A stretch of 41,120 nucleotides of DNA from Folioceros fuciformis. Lineage: Eukaryota; Anthocerotophyta; Anthocerotopsida; Anthocerotales. This document shows positions 21,205 through 35,628 of this stretch, one piece after another. Each line of letters begins with the position of its first letter. Within the stretch, counting starts at the first letter, position 1. Location: contig JBNGIO010004459.1 of the NCBI GenBank assembly GCA_049999805.1, forward strand, positions 1 through 41,120, given 5' to 3'. The notes beneath the pieces were generated by a model. It saw nothing but the letters and a program-made list of their open reading frames with translations. It was not told where the DNA came from and searched no databases. Made by a program: the position numbers and the translations under genes.

Positions 21205-21697
21205 ACTGCAGTGGATTGGTCCTTTGTAGTTACACTAACAGTCCAGACCAGATTAATGTATTTTACTGTCGTATTTGAAAGTATTGAAACCCCCGCTGCA
21301 ATTTTGCAAGAGTGACTACAAATTTTCACACAATTCCATGTTATCACTCGCTGAGTCTTTCCTGCTCAGGAATCCACGTACCGAGCTTCACGTAACGGGC
21401 CAGTCCGCCAAGTGGCTTGCTGAAGGAAGAAGCCACGTACTTGCAGACATACTTGGCAAGCCATACCTCTGCCGCTTTGGCAGCAGGTGATTCACGCATG
21501 GCACAATCTGCAACAGGTGTTGTAAACTGCGCAAAGATGAGCCAAATTCGTTGCGCGAAATCAGGTGGTGGAGAGGGAGCATAGTTATCACAATTGTCCT
21601 TGTCACCTCCTCGCTATTCGTCGCCGTTCGCAGCGAGAAGTGTACATTTTCCGTGGCCATCAGCTAATCCGAGGCTCTTTGCTTGCCAAGGCAAGGC

Positions 21698-22519
21698 ATG
21701 TTGGTGCTGCAGAAAGCCGTCTTGGTCGTACCTTCGTCGTTCTTGAAAGGCCATTTCCCTGTGTCCCTCAGCGTTCGGAGGAGGATCGGTGGTAGTGCCT
21801 GCTGGAATTTCCCTGGTGACGGGCTTCGTTGCAAGACTTCTGCACCGGCTGCAAGACTGAGTGTATCAGCTCCCTCCAGTGCCGAGAGTGTGGTACCGGG
21901 ATCAGCACAGCCAGAGGACGTGATGGCCTCGGAGCAGGACGTAAACTCAGGAGAGCGGTGAGCACGATCGAAGTGATCGGTTCAGTCTTTGACGTTCTGG
22001 TTCGACGGAAGGTTTCACGGCTCGAGCTCCGTGAACGGCTTTTGCTGGCATGCTCTGCTCACTGCCATTTGGTTGCACTTTCGCAGCACTCTGGAACTGA
22101 TGAAAGAGGCGTATGGAGATGCATACGCCACACGCTCCTCTGACGAAGGATTTGGCCAAATATACCCTGATGTTGTGGCACACAAGTACAAAACGAAGCA
22201 CCGCCAAGCGACTGCGCACGATGATTCCAAGGGGGCGACCCGGCAAGTGCTCTCGTCAACAGCAGACGTCGAGGAGCACCGTGAGTTTTTCCTAAACACT
22301 TCCTTAATGCTCTGTGGCTTCGCGCCGGTTTAGGGTTTCTAGGAAAGTCCATGAAATGATGGTGGAACTGATTCCGCGACCTCGACAGACATCCCAGCAG
22401 ACTTCAACACCGACCAGGGCTCGTCTGTGGGGCTGAAAGAGTCTGGCCGACACAGCGTTCAGGAACATGCCTTTGAAGATGCAGAGAAAGCTGCAAAGCA
22501 CGGCGGTTCTGCAACCTAG
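21698..22519 (+). CDS. Unrecognised three-exon gene, probable organelle-targeted hydrophilic protein
   Basis: Exons 21698-21957, 22087-22280 and 22389-22519 join in phase (260+194+131 nt) to 194 residues. Donors are GCG|GTGAGC and ACC|GTGAGT; acceptors are TTCGCAG and TCGACAG. The first 45 residues or so are Ser/Arg/Val-rich with almost no acidic residues (MLVLQKAVLVVPSSFLKGHF...SVRRR), as in mitochondrial or plastid transit peptides. The rest is hydrophilic, with LELMKEAYGDAYATRSSDEG and a C-terminus rich in His, Glu and Lys (SVQEHAFEDAEKAAKHGGSA). I do not recognise the family. The Gly/Ala/Glu/Lys-rich character is compatible with a small LEA-like protein, but that is only a guess. It lies in tandem 566 bp after the ArfGAP stop. 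Confidence 0.6.
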
Positions 22520-23508
22520 GGATTGAACACCTATAGCTCGCTTCTACTCCATAGCGGCGTCTTGATGGACGCCTGGCCCGGAAGTACAGCCTTTGCGGTG
22601 TACGAAAGAGAATCCGTCTTGTTTTGTCACGTGTACAGCAACGACCACAGGTTTTGCAACATGCATCGAACGATGCTCGGGCGAACATTAATGCAGTATT
22701 CTGAAGTCACACCGCCTACAACCCATGCAGTGGGTGAGGCCAGCCACAGGACACCTCACATCACACTCTCTTTCGCGAGATTCACCAAACTCCTACAGGC
22801 AACGCACTCACGGCATGAAGTCCCCTTTTCCTAGTCCACTCTATGTGGGATTGGCAAACAGGTCTGCAGCTGTTCTCTGGTTGCTCTGACTTGTTCGCTG
22901 ACGAGTCTAAGGAGCCAGGGACTGTGGCTCCAGCTGTGATCGCTCATGTGAATAGAACTCCTTGATGACAAGAGGTTATCTCAAACTCCGATTGCAAAAG
23001 CCGATCAACGAAAGAGTGACGTGCTCGTACCACTATGTTGGGCGAGAATGGGCGGCCTCATCACAAAGATGATACATCCCACTCACATTGGATATCACTA
23101 CGCTCTAATCCCGTTTGTTCGAGATTTTTGAGAGAAGGGATGAGACGCAGAAGAATGTGAGATACATAATTGGTATAATGGGTTAGAAATACTGCATGTA
23201 AGTCCCAGGTTCTGAATTGATCCAGAATAAATATCTACTCCTCGCTAAATCGGGACCTTGTTGAAGGAAAGCAAAAGAAACGTGTCCCAAGGTCACTTGT
23301 GGAGAGCAAGTGGAAACAGCAAGCAAGAGCTGGATTCCAAGTGTCCCGCATTCAAGTTCCAAGTGGATGGCTGGTGTTGAGGGGCAGAGTTCAAGACCAA
23401 AGCCCGGCGTTGGCCCCAACACGTGGAACAATTGCAACAGCAGCAACCTAACGAAATGGAGCCGCCCAGCACACCCAGCAGTCATCCGCATTTGCCTCGG
23501 GCCCGAGG
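22520..23508. other. Intergenic region before the GH31 gene
   Basis: About 1 kb with no recognisable coding exon. It should hold the 3' end of the 194-residue gene's transcript and the promoter and 5' leader of the GH31 gene. I see no repeats. Confidence 0.5.
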
Positions 23509-27151
<3,643 letters not shown>

Positions 27152-27170
27152 ACGAGGACACGCACTTTAC

Positions 27171-27602
27171 TTACCCCATGTTGCTCAGCGACACAAGACG
27201 GCCTCCGTCAGAGACTCGAATGCTGTCGGAATTTTCTGACTCACGATACAGCTTTTGAACTTCTTGTGGGACAAAGTTGCCTTGAACGCCTGACAGCACG
27301 TGGAGTCGTTCTTTTTTAATGTGCATTCTCCCCGCCGCAGGTCCATCTAGACGCAGTAGGACAGAGATATCCGAGTACTGTAGATTGCGCTCCCCACTAG
27401 CCGGCGAGCTCTTCATCTGAATGGATCGTTCTAGCGCGGCGTGGCAGCCGGCGACCGAGAGTTGGGAACATTCCGAGGCGACCGCACACATAATTTTCTG
27501 ATCTTGGAATACGTGGAGAGTCGGGCCGCAGAGTGCTGGCCCGCAGGCTGAAAGGCGCTGCAGGTTTTGCAGTTCTGACAATGCCGAGCCCGCGCCAGCC
27601 AT
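27171..27602 (-). CDS. Possible small unidentified gene or exon, convergent with GH31
   Basis: The frame from ATG 27602 encodes 143 residues, beginning MAGAGSALSELQNLQRLSAC and containing HVFQDQKIMCAVASE and LLRLDGPAAGRMHIKKERLH. It continues open upstream to an ATG at 27731. Composition is balanced and not low-complexity, which argues for coding, but I know no homologue. The stop TAA at 27171-27173 sits inside a perfect splice-donor consensus (GG|GTAAGT), so the frame might instead be an exon spliced onward, antisense to GH31. Against it, GC-rich sequence in this window yields several chance frames of this length. Confidence 0.4.
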   Translation of the reverse strand: MAGAGSALSELQNLQRLSACGPALCGPTLHVFQDQKIMCAVASECSQLSVAGCHAALERSIQMKSSPASGERNLQYSDISVLLRLDGPAAGRMHIKKERLHVLSGVQGNFVPQEVQKLYRESENSDSIRVSDGGRLVSLSNMG

Positions 27603-27731
27603 GATCCCAAGCCCTGCGTCGTCCGATTGAGCCGCTTTACAGGCCGCACATGCCCGACTGTCCCACCCACGCACGCTGTCTGCTCCGCCGGCACGTTCCT
27701 GGCAACCACGTCTCACCCGCGTGCCCTGCAT

Positions 27732-29051
27732 CTCGCCGCCACGGGATGTGTAAAGCCGTTCCGTTACTCCGAGCTCCGTTCAGGGCACTCACCCCGGCAC
27801 CCCGATTGTAAATCTTTTCGTTTATTTATTTACGCATTCATATTCTGAATTACGGTTCTGTTTATGCCCCTTTTCTTGTGTACTGTCTGGGCTCCCGGCC
27901 TCGGAACCTGCGGCACGGACCGAAGCAAACTCCAATTTTATATGTAGTTGATTTAACACATATTTTATATTCATTCGTATATACCTATACGGTATGTAAC
28001 TGCCTTATATTCGTCTACAGCGAAGAGGTGATACAAGTGTCCCCGCCAGATCAAAGAGTCCGGAGCGTAATTGGCGGTAACAGAACATGGATGACGGACA
28101 GGACGGCCCGTTCCGTCAGTCGACTCTCGGCGCCATGACGTCTCATCCGGCGCCATGCGCGGCCACAGCTCTTGGTGTGCATCGGCTCACACCGCCTGGT
28201 GCCAGGCTTCCACCTTCACCACCCCCAGTTCCTTCCGTCTCACAGCCTTCTCCTGGCACTGGCTCCCTGTTCACCAGCAAGGCGAGGTGGAGGCCGGAGC
28301 ATCCACAATCACGAATCTCAGACAGTACTGCCAGCTCGCCGATTGCAGCATGCCGTCGCTCACGGCCCAGTCTTCTCTCCCTCCCGCTCTCTGCACTTCC
28401 CGCTTCCTCGTCTGGCTCCATCACACGCTCGCAAGCGTCTCGGTTCTGCAGCACCTTTTGGCCCCCCGGACTTGCTGCCAATCGTCGCTCACCATTCCCT
28501 ACCTTTTTCTCTCCCGCCATCGCGCAGCTCGTACTTGAGCGCGATGTGTGTGTAGCGTGCGTGCGTGCGTGCTAGAGAGTTCTGGCTTTGAATCTGGAGA
28601 GTCCCTTTCCTATCTGATTCACTCAGCTCTTGTAGTGTCAGTGAATTATTGCCGCCCGAAATTTTGTCCCCGAACTCGGAGATTCTGTCTGTCCGGACCT
28701 GATCCCGTGCTTGGCAATGCCTATAGATAGAATTTTTCTTTCTTCCTGAGCTGTTCCACCTGGATACGCGGATCCCTATCCTGGTAGACGCCGCGACAGA
28801 AGTCTCTGCAGATTTTGGTTTAGGTGGCTACGGGCAGACGGATGCGTGATTCCTCTTCCGTCGTTTGTAGTCTAGACTGGGCTGGTTTGCAGACGTTTTC
28901 GTCCCTGAATTCTTCGGATGTGAGAAGGTCGCGTCTCGTCCATTCTCAAAGACACCTGACTGATAGCATCTGTAAGTAGCCATTTGATCTCTTGCTTGTC
29001 GAAGTTTGGTGGGCAGTTGGAGATTTGTTTGTGTTTTGAGTTTGTGTGGGC
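27732..29051. other. Region upstream of the DUF641 gene
   Basis: Contains an AT-rich part (27800-28020) and a C/T-rich part (28150-28520) on the plus strand, the latter probably promoter and 5' leader of the DUF641 gene. A GTGCGTGCGTGCGTGC-type run occurs at about 28550-28572. The plus-strand frame at 28087-28575 is Ser/Pro-rich and not credible as a protein. Confidence 0.45.
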
Positions 29052-31439
29052 ATGATGGGGCGGGAGAGTGATCCAAATGAGGACTTACATAGCAAGCCCA
29101 AGTCTGCTCGGCAGGAGGTTTTTCAGGCAGGGAGGGCCTTGCCCGGCAGTCCAAAGGAGATTGTGGCTGGAATCTCCCATGAGTTTGCGGAACTGAGGGA
29201 GAAGCTGCGGAGATCGCCAGCTGTTCACGCTAACAGGAACACTGCCTCGCTGTTGGAGGCCATGTCCAAGTTCTCTCTCCCTCGACGATCTCCTTCGGAG
29301 TGCTTCTCTCCTGCTCCTTCGGATCGTAGCACCTCCTTGTCGTTGAGGGAATTGCACACGGGGCTTTCTCGAGGAGAACGGCCACTAGAAGCTGGGAACT
29401 TGGATCAGCCCATCGGGCAAGGGCTGAATGCCAACTTCAGGGAGGCAGGCAAAGGGCCCAAGACATCCAAAGTTTTCAATTCCAATTCCTTGCCCGGTGT
29501 CCCACCAGCTGCAAGCAGCGAGAGCTCCGTATCAATGCAAGAAAGCAGCGTGAGTCACCTCTTCTCCATTGATTTCTTCCGTCCTTTTGGATACATGTTT
29601 CTGACTGCCAGCAGTAAAATCCTTCTAGCAGGTGTAGGTGTATGTATCTGGTGCTTTCTTCTCGAATCGTCTCTCCCGGAAGCATGCCTCACCTTGTGCC
29701 GTGGCCTTCAGGTTTCGTCGGGAAGTTCGCCCAGGAGTGATCAACAGGCCAGGAAGAAGCTTATCCGTGCAAAAACTATGAGGGAAGGTTCGGGACAGGC
29801 TGGTAGAAGGATTCCGAACGGGGTCAAGACTGGAATTCGCAAGGGAGTAGCTGTGGAGCATGGGATTTCCACGCCTTCTGGCCAGAGGAAGGGCAAGGTC
29901 AGGGAAGCTCGTGAGAGGTCAAGGAAAGCGAATGGGGAGCCCGTGGGACATGACAAGGGGATATCCAACGTCATGCCAGCTGCAACTACTGGACCCAGCA
30001 GGCATCAGCGCGGAGTGGTGAACGAGACGGCTGTGGTGGACTCCGGAGGCTGGTTGTGTGGTACCTGTCGTGCTGTAGATTCTCAAGCTTCTCCATATCC
30101 CTACACGGAGAGGCGGAAGGGAGGTCTCGGGCACCCACATGGTGTCGGTTTGTCAAGGTCTGTGCTTGGCAACTTCATGAGGAGGCTGAAGAGTTCCCCG
30201 GCCAGACTTATGAGGCCCCCACCAACCACGACGTCACACTCGGGGCTGGACCAGCAGGAGCACTCTTGCAGATCTTGTTCTCTCAGGCAGGCGGATTCAA
30301 CCGTGGCTGCGGCAATGGAAGCGGAGTACAGGAAGATGGCTCAAGGTCAAGAGGAGAGGATGAAGAACATGCAGGAGAGCGTGCAGGATATGATGCGCAC
30401 CATCGCTAGTCAATTGCAGCAGCTTGAAAAACGGGCCTCGGTATCTGTTGACAAGGAGCAGATGCCAAGATTTTGCAGCGCCAACGGGGATGTCGATGCA
30501 ACGTGGGGGTATGTGCCCAAGTGTGCTGAGTCTATGAACAGTGCTATCAGGCTTGTTGTCCCTGATCAACAGTATGACGACAACCAGGAGATCCTCAGTC
30601 CCATGGACCCACCAAATTTGTTAGCCTGGCAGCACAGCCCCACGTCAAGTTCCAAGAGTAGCTTCGGTGTCGTCCCGTCGCTGAGTAGTGTGATCCTCGA
30701 GAAAGTCACTCGGAAGACAAGACAAGCCATTTTCGCCTTCACGGAGGCTTTGGTGGAAGACCAAGATCCTGATTCAATGAGCGGGATAGTGAAGGAGCTG
30801 CTCCCCCGAGTCCACTTCGTGAAGGCTTCTCATGCCAAGTATGGTCTGGAGTCGTGCATTGCGGGTGCCTTTTTCTCAGACTTTGATGAGCCTTTTTATG
30901 GTGTTCCTCCGGCAACACTGGACGGGGAGTCTGAAAACCCAGGTCGGCACGTCAGTGTAAAGGACTGCTGGGAAGCATACCAGAGGGTGGCAGAAGCCCA
31001 CCCCCAAGACGTCATCAATGACCGGCATCCCAGTTCAGACAAGTCGTTCCATTGCTTCTGCCAGGCCAAGCTCAAGCTGTTTCAGGAAGAGGTAAAGTGG
31101 ATCTCTAAATGGTCGACGGACTTGGTGAACACCTTCTTGGAGGCTGCAATAGGTGTGTGGCGTCTCCACCTTCTTGCGCTTTCCTTCGAACCCTGTGCTA
31201 CCTTGATACATGCATCACAGTATCAAGATTACTCCCCGGAGTACATGGAGTTGGTGGAGTCGGATGCTGGAGCGGACGGAGAGTACTCGGGGGATGACCA
31301 TGTCTTTTGTCCGTCAGTGGAGTTCACTGTTATGCCAGGTTTCAAAACTCTTGATGGCTACATCCGATGCCAAGTGTACTTGAAAGTGCGGACAAGAAGA
31401 AGAACTGAGCGGCATACTCGCCGCCAGATGACCATGTGA
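29052..31439 (+). CDS. DUF641 / GIL1-IRKI-like protein
   Basis: Two exons, 29052-29549 and 29712-31439, give 2226 nt and 741 residues; ATG 29055 is an equally possible start. The 162-nt intron (AGC|GTGAGT to TTCAG|GTT) is phase 0 and has no stop. The N-terminal 450 residues are Ser/Arg/Gly-rich and largely disordered, with one WLCGTC knuckle-like motif near 281 and a Gln/Met/Glu-rich coiled coil near 380-425. The conserved C-terminal half (about 481-725) has ILEKVTRKTRQAIFAFTEAL, FHCFCQAKLKLFQEEVKWIS, LEAAIGVWRLHLLALSFEP and VEFTVMPGF...CQVYL, as in the plant DUF641 family that includes GIL1 and the receptor-kinase interactor IRKI. Its molecular activity is unknown; family members act in gravitropism and growth signalling. 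A decayed partial copy lies at 37811-38410. Convergent with the SET gene. Confidence 0.88.
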   Translation: MMGRESDPNEDLHSKPKSARQEVFQAGRALPGSPKEIVAGISHEFAELREKLRRSPAVHANRNTASLLEAMSKFSLPRRSPSECFSPAPSDRSTSLSLRELHTGLSRGERPLEAGNLDQPIGQGLNANFREAGKGPKTSKVFNSNSLPGVPPAASSESSVSMQESSVSHLFSIDFFRPFGYMFLTASSKILLAGVGVCIWCFLLESSLPEACLTLCRGLQVSSGSSPRSDQQARKKLIRAKTMREGSGQAGRRIPNGVKTGIRKGVAVEHGISTPSGQRKGKVREARERSRKANGEPVGHDKGISNVMPAATTGPSRHQRGVVNETAVVDSGGWLCGTCRAVDSQASPYPYTERRKGGLGHPHGVGLSRSVLGNFMRRLKSSPARLMRPPPTTTSHSGLDQQEHSCRSCSLRQADSTVAAAMEAEYRKMAQGQEERMKNMQESVQDMMRTIASQLQQLEKRASVSVDKEQMPRFCSANGDVDATWGYVPKCAESMNSAIRLVVPDQQYDDNQEILSPMDPPNLLAWQHSPTSSSKSSFGVVPSLSSVILEKVTRKTRQAIFAFTEALVEDQDPDSMSGIVKELLPRVHFVKASHAKYGLESCIAGAFFSDFDEPFYGVPPATLDGESENPGRHVSVKDCWEAYQRVAEAHPQDVINDRHPSSDKSFHCFCQAKLKLFQEEVKWISKWSTDLVNTFLEAAIGVWRLHLLALSFEPCATLIHASQYQDYSPEYMELVESDAGADGEYSGDDHVFCPSVEFTVMPGFKTLDGYIRCQVYLKVRTRRRTERHTRRQMTM

Positions 31440-33187
31440 GGATACGAGCATAATGTCACGTTAGGACGCTTGCTGTCTCCTTGCACGACAGGTTATAGAT
31501 ATAGAATCAACGCTGTTACAGTAGCTGTTACGCAGAACTGGCAAGGAGCAACGAGACACAAGACTTAAGTCCAGGAGGAAACTTGGATGGGAACTTCGAT
31601 CTCAGTGTGGGCTGTATTGGTCTGACCGAAGGCCTGCCTGTGTGCTTTAGCCCTATGGAAGGTAGCTTCTAAATGGCGACTGGCATGTACAGAGGTGGAC
31701 CGTGGTGTTCACCCTCCTGCTCGTCTTTGCTGGATATGCATCTATCTCACTGTGGTTAACAGTGACTACAGATCTATGCTTTGTCGTGAAGAGGGCTTCC
31801 CGAATCCCAGAAGACAGCAAACGTCCAAACCTGGACTGTTGTTTGCGTCTGGCTTTATTGGTCTTGTTCTTTGCCCACTTTTGAGTCCGCTTTATGCCTT
31901 TGGAGCCGTGAAGATTTTGTTGAGACCTGGCAGTCGTTCCTCTGAATTCCACAGCAAGTAGCTTGTGCTCTTTGGTCTCAGATCGGATTCCTCCGGCGCG
32001 ATTCTGGGAGTGTGGAGCAGTGATGCCTGTATCTGGGTATCAGTCATAAAAACGAAGGTAGAGAGGCAGCTTCGGGGCTTTTAAATATACATAGTTTTAC
32101 ATACGGATTCCAGCATCCCGAGGAAAAATGTCTCTTAACAGGTGACAGGGAAGGCAAGGGAGAGACAGCTGGAAGGACAGAATATTTTGTCAGGGTCTGA
32201 CAGAGGTAGAGCATGACCTATCGTTACCAGCATCCATGACCCCCAAACATGGACGAGATTGTTGGCTGTTTGTTTGGTGATTGGTGAAGGTCACTACACC
32301 AAAACTAGCGGAATATGTAGCAATTCTGCAGTACGAATTCTGCAGCCGAGGATCAGTCTCAGTTCAGTCTGTCCAACACTGTTGGTGCTACACCTTTCAT
32401 CGCAAAAGCACAATGGGGCAGGTGTGTGGAGTGCGGATGGGGTCAATGATCGACAACTCAACAACAAAGAGTTCAATGATCCATAGCCCACCAATGATGC
32501 GATATGGGAGAAGGAAACTCTTCCAAGTACATTCTTCAAACTTGCTCTTGGCCGAGCCACGTGTGTCACCAGTCATTTCGCTGAGGTTATCACTGGCGGA
32601 AGAGTTCAGAATGTGGAGGGAGGAGGTCACAGCATTCGGCAGAGAGTAACAGGGACACTTCTAAGCTGCTCACAACAGTAACCAGTCATTCCATTGACCA
32701 ATGCATGATCGGGTATAGTTATGGTAGCCAGTGCCAGGGGATGTTGGACTTGCAATCGGGAGCGAGGGTATGTGGGCACTTCACAAGATGCAGACGGAGT
32801 AGAGTGATTTAAAGTAAGCAACATCAAGAGATGTAACCTTCTTGAGATCAGGTTTGATTGAAATAAAGAGGGCCTTAGGGCTGGGACACTGAGAGTTTGC
32901 TCACGCCGTATTTGACAGAACGACCACGGAAGAAGCTGCCAAATGCCGCTTTCCTGACAGAGTCAAGACAAAACGTTGAGATCAGTTCCAGTACAGTGCA
33001 GAGGAAGACAAGGATCCCCATGACTGTGGTCGAAACCTTCACCCATACGTCTATCCTTTGCAGCACGCAAATCGATGTGAGATTCAAAAAATGGACCTGT
33101 CCAAGCTCGCCACCCCAGCATCCCATTGCTCGTTTGGTATCTAGCTTCCACATTGGGATCAAGTCAAAGACTTCACACTCGCACAAA
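31440..33187. other. Intergenic region between convergent DUF641 and TPR-SET genes
   Basis: About 1.75 kb that should carry the 3' ends of both transcripts. The short frames present (for example 31695-31961 and 32281-32649, plus strand) have no recognisable domain. I see no repeats or RNA genes. Confidence 0.5.
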
Positions 33188-35628
33188 CTAGAGCGGAAGA
33201 GGCTTTCGGGCGTGTCGATCAACAACAGCTTTCATGGCGTCCTTCCTAAGAGGCCCATAGATGACGTTGCAAATCTGTTTCAACAATTGTGTCCACTTAG
33301 CCATCCACGTCTTACGATAGTCCTTGTACATCTCCATCATCAAGCGATGGACACCGCTAACTTCTGCGAAGACTTGCTCTGTAGCATGAATACGAAACAT
33401 CATGTTGAGCATAGAGTATATATGCTCCACAAAACTGCTCCATTCCCCGTTCTGCAATACCCGCCTGAGATGTTCTGAGGCCACGCACATGAAGGTCCTT
33501 CCATACGAATACCTGATCCAGTCCTTTCGGTCCGCATCCACTGCTGGAAACTGACGAAGAATTTGCTCCAACTGATCAGCAATTTTGACACCTGCAGCGG
33601 ACAGCCTCTTAGTAGCCTCGTCATCATGGGTCTTATGCCTGGGCAGAAGGTCAGTAAACTGCTGTGTGAGTGTGATCAACGCTGGAAACTTGTCAAGAAG
33701 TTTCTGCTCGAACGTGCACCTGGGACACCTGCACTCGAACCCTGAATGCGCTTCGAAAAACGCCCTCCGAATCACCAAGGGCTCTTGTAACTCGCAGTAG
33801 GATATGGTGATCTGTTCCCCGCTTTGGATGTCGTGGGCAGCTCGTACGAACATGACATCTCCCACAAATGACCAGTGAGCGTTGGGCAGGCAGGAGTGGT
33901 TGATGAATGAAGGTAGCACCCACAACCCCGAGGGTGAAGTCACTTGACTTTCGTCGCGTCTTAAAGCATCTACATTGCCGTGGTCCGAGAAGGAGTTTAC
34001 AGTCTGGATCCGCCGAATGCGAGCAATATCCACTATCTCCTCTGTAGCACTTGGCGGTACCACGTTGCTCGAATCTGGAGGTGGCAAGAACAAGGACATA
34101 GGAGGCACCTCTGAATGGGAGCCTTCAGTGCCATCGGAGAGCGAGTACACCTGCCTCAGACACCGAGGGAACCTCCTGCACAAGTCAACCAGCTCCGTTA
34201 ACACATCCTCATGTATCATGGTATACATTGTGTTCTTGGTACCGTCTGGAGTAGGAATCATAAGGCCTGCCTGCCCCTCAGTGCCCTTTGCCACAGCAAG
34301 CGGATTGCTCACAAGAAGCAGATCCCCGGGTTTCACCCCACTGGTCACAAACAAGCCCCTACCCATCGATCCACCCTCTTGCTCGGCCAGCCTGATCTCC
34401 ACAGGCCCCACAAAATCTCTACACTTCGGAGCACCCCCCCGCTCACCACTAGCATAATACTGGTTGAGATCATACTGCCCCAACCTGCGCTGTTTGTACC
34501 CTTCCTCCACATCTCTGAGCATCCGGTCCAGCTCCATCCGATTTGGAGCATCTAGATTTCTGTTCTTCATCACTTCCTGCAGCAGCGGCAACGCCTCGTG
34601 GAAGATCTCCAACCCGCACAGAGCCCTCACCTTCCTCGCAATGCTCTTCACATGACCAGCATCTCGCTCCAATGCCTTGACAGTATCTCCCAGAGCTTCC
34701 TCATACTTCTCCACCTTCAGCCAACCCTCCGCCCTGTTGGAGTAGGCAATGACATAGTCCTCCTTCAACCACTCATGATCACGACGCTCTTCCTCGCTCT
34801 CCTCTATCACGGAAATCAGCCTTCCATACGTCTGCACAGCCTTCGCCCACTCCCCAGCTATACAAAACTTCCTGCCCTCCCCACGCAGCTCCTCCACCAA
34901 CCTCAAAGTGCCTTCTCCACTAGAGCCCGCACGGCCACCTCTCGTCCCTCTCGTACTTGCTTGCTGGCCCTGCCCTGTTGAAGGAGCCGCATGCAAAACA
35001 TCCTCATGCAAGCGGACTATATCATCTGGATTGTCCACTCTCACAACCAGACGCCCATCCTGAGCAACCTTGAAGTGCGGTTCCTTGACCGCAATCCTCT
35101 GCCCCTTGGGAAAAAGCTTGCCCACCATCCGCTCATGAGCATTCGACCTGAGCGCACGGTACACCGTGAGAAGCGTGACCTCGCCAGCCTCGTCCTCCAA
35201 AATTGTTATCACAGCAGTCATGCGGAACGCGTCCTCTATCAGCTTGCCATACAGCACCCGCCCCTGGTGCCTCGTACCCGCTCTCAGCTCGCTGCACCAC
35301 CCACAATAATCCAATGCCTTCCATTCATTAACCAGGCAAACAATCTCCAGCACCAGGCTACCATGCACAGAAAGCACATAATGCCATGGAGCTACCTGAT
35401 TAGGATTGGGCGGAGGCTGAACAGAGCAGCTCCGGACGGGGCAGGTGGATCATCCAAGTGCGTAATCCTGAGCTGGTGCATGTTCTGAAGGTTTGCCATC
35501 GCATGGAACGCTCTTTGGGCTCTGAAAGTTGCAATCACACTCTGCCTATCCGTCTGTACACGCTGATTGAAGCCACTCGCCATCCCCATCGCCTCTATGC
35601 TCCGTATGATGTCATCCACACTTTCCAT
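33188..35628 (-). CDS. TPR-SET domain protein (putative lysine methyltransferase)
   Basis: Two exons, 35628-35396 and 35291-33188, join in phase 2 (233+2104 nt) to 778 residues; the intron is 104 nt (ATCAG|GTAGCT to GTGCAG|CGAG). The N-terminus has LRITHLDDPP and ELRAGTRHQGRVLYGKLIED, seen in plant TPR-SET proteins. Helical TPR-like repeats lie at about 207-320 (EGRKFCIAGEWAKAVQTYGR, YSNRAEGWLKVEKYEEALGD). The split SET domain has GRGLFVTSGVKPGD at about 388-401, the cofactor motif NHSCLPN at 542-548, the catalytic YCEL at 576-579 and a post-SET CRCPRC. Families of this layout (SMYD-like; plant SDG35 type) methylate lysines, but histone activity of plant members is not firmly shown. No transit peptide is obvious. 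An in-frame ATG at 35377 falls inside the intron and is not preferred. Confidence 0.92.

Noticed and set aside
21388-21660. 90-codon minus-strand frame before the 194-residue gene
   Set aside because: No domain, and it lies in the short interval between two plus-strand genes where 3' and 5' untranslated sequence is expected.
28087-28575. 162-codon plus-strand frame upstream of the DUF641 gene
   Set aside because: Ser/Pro-rich with three overlapping alternative frames of similar length; fits a C/T-rich 5' leader or promoter better than a protein.
33585-35488. Several plus-strand frames of 60-165 codons inside the TPR-SET gene
   Set aside because: They are antisense shadows of a well-supported coding sequence with the SET motifs on the minus strand.
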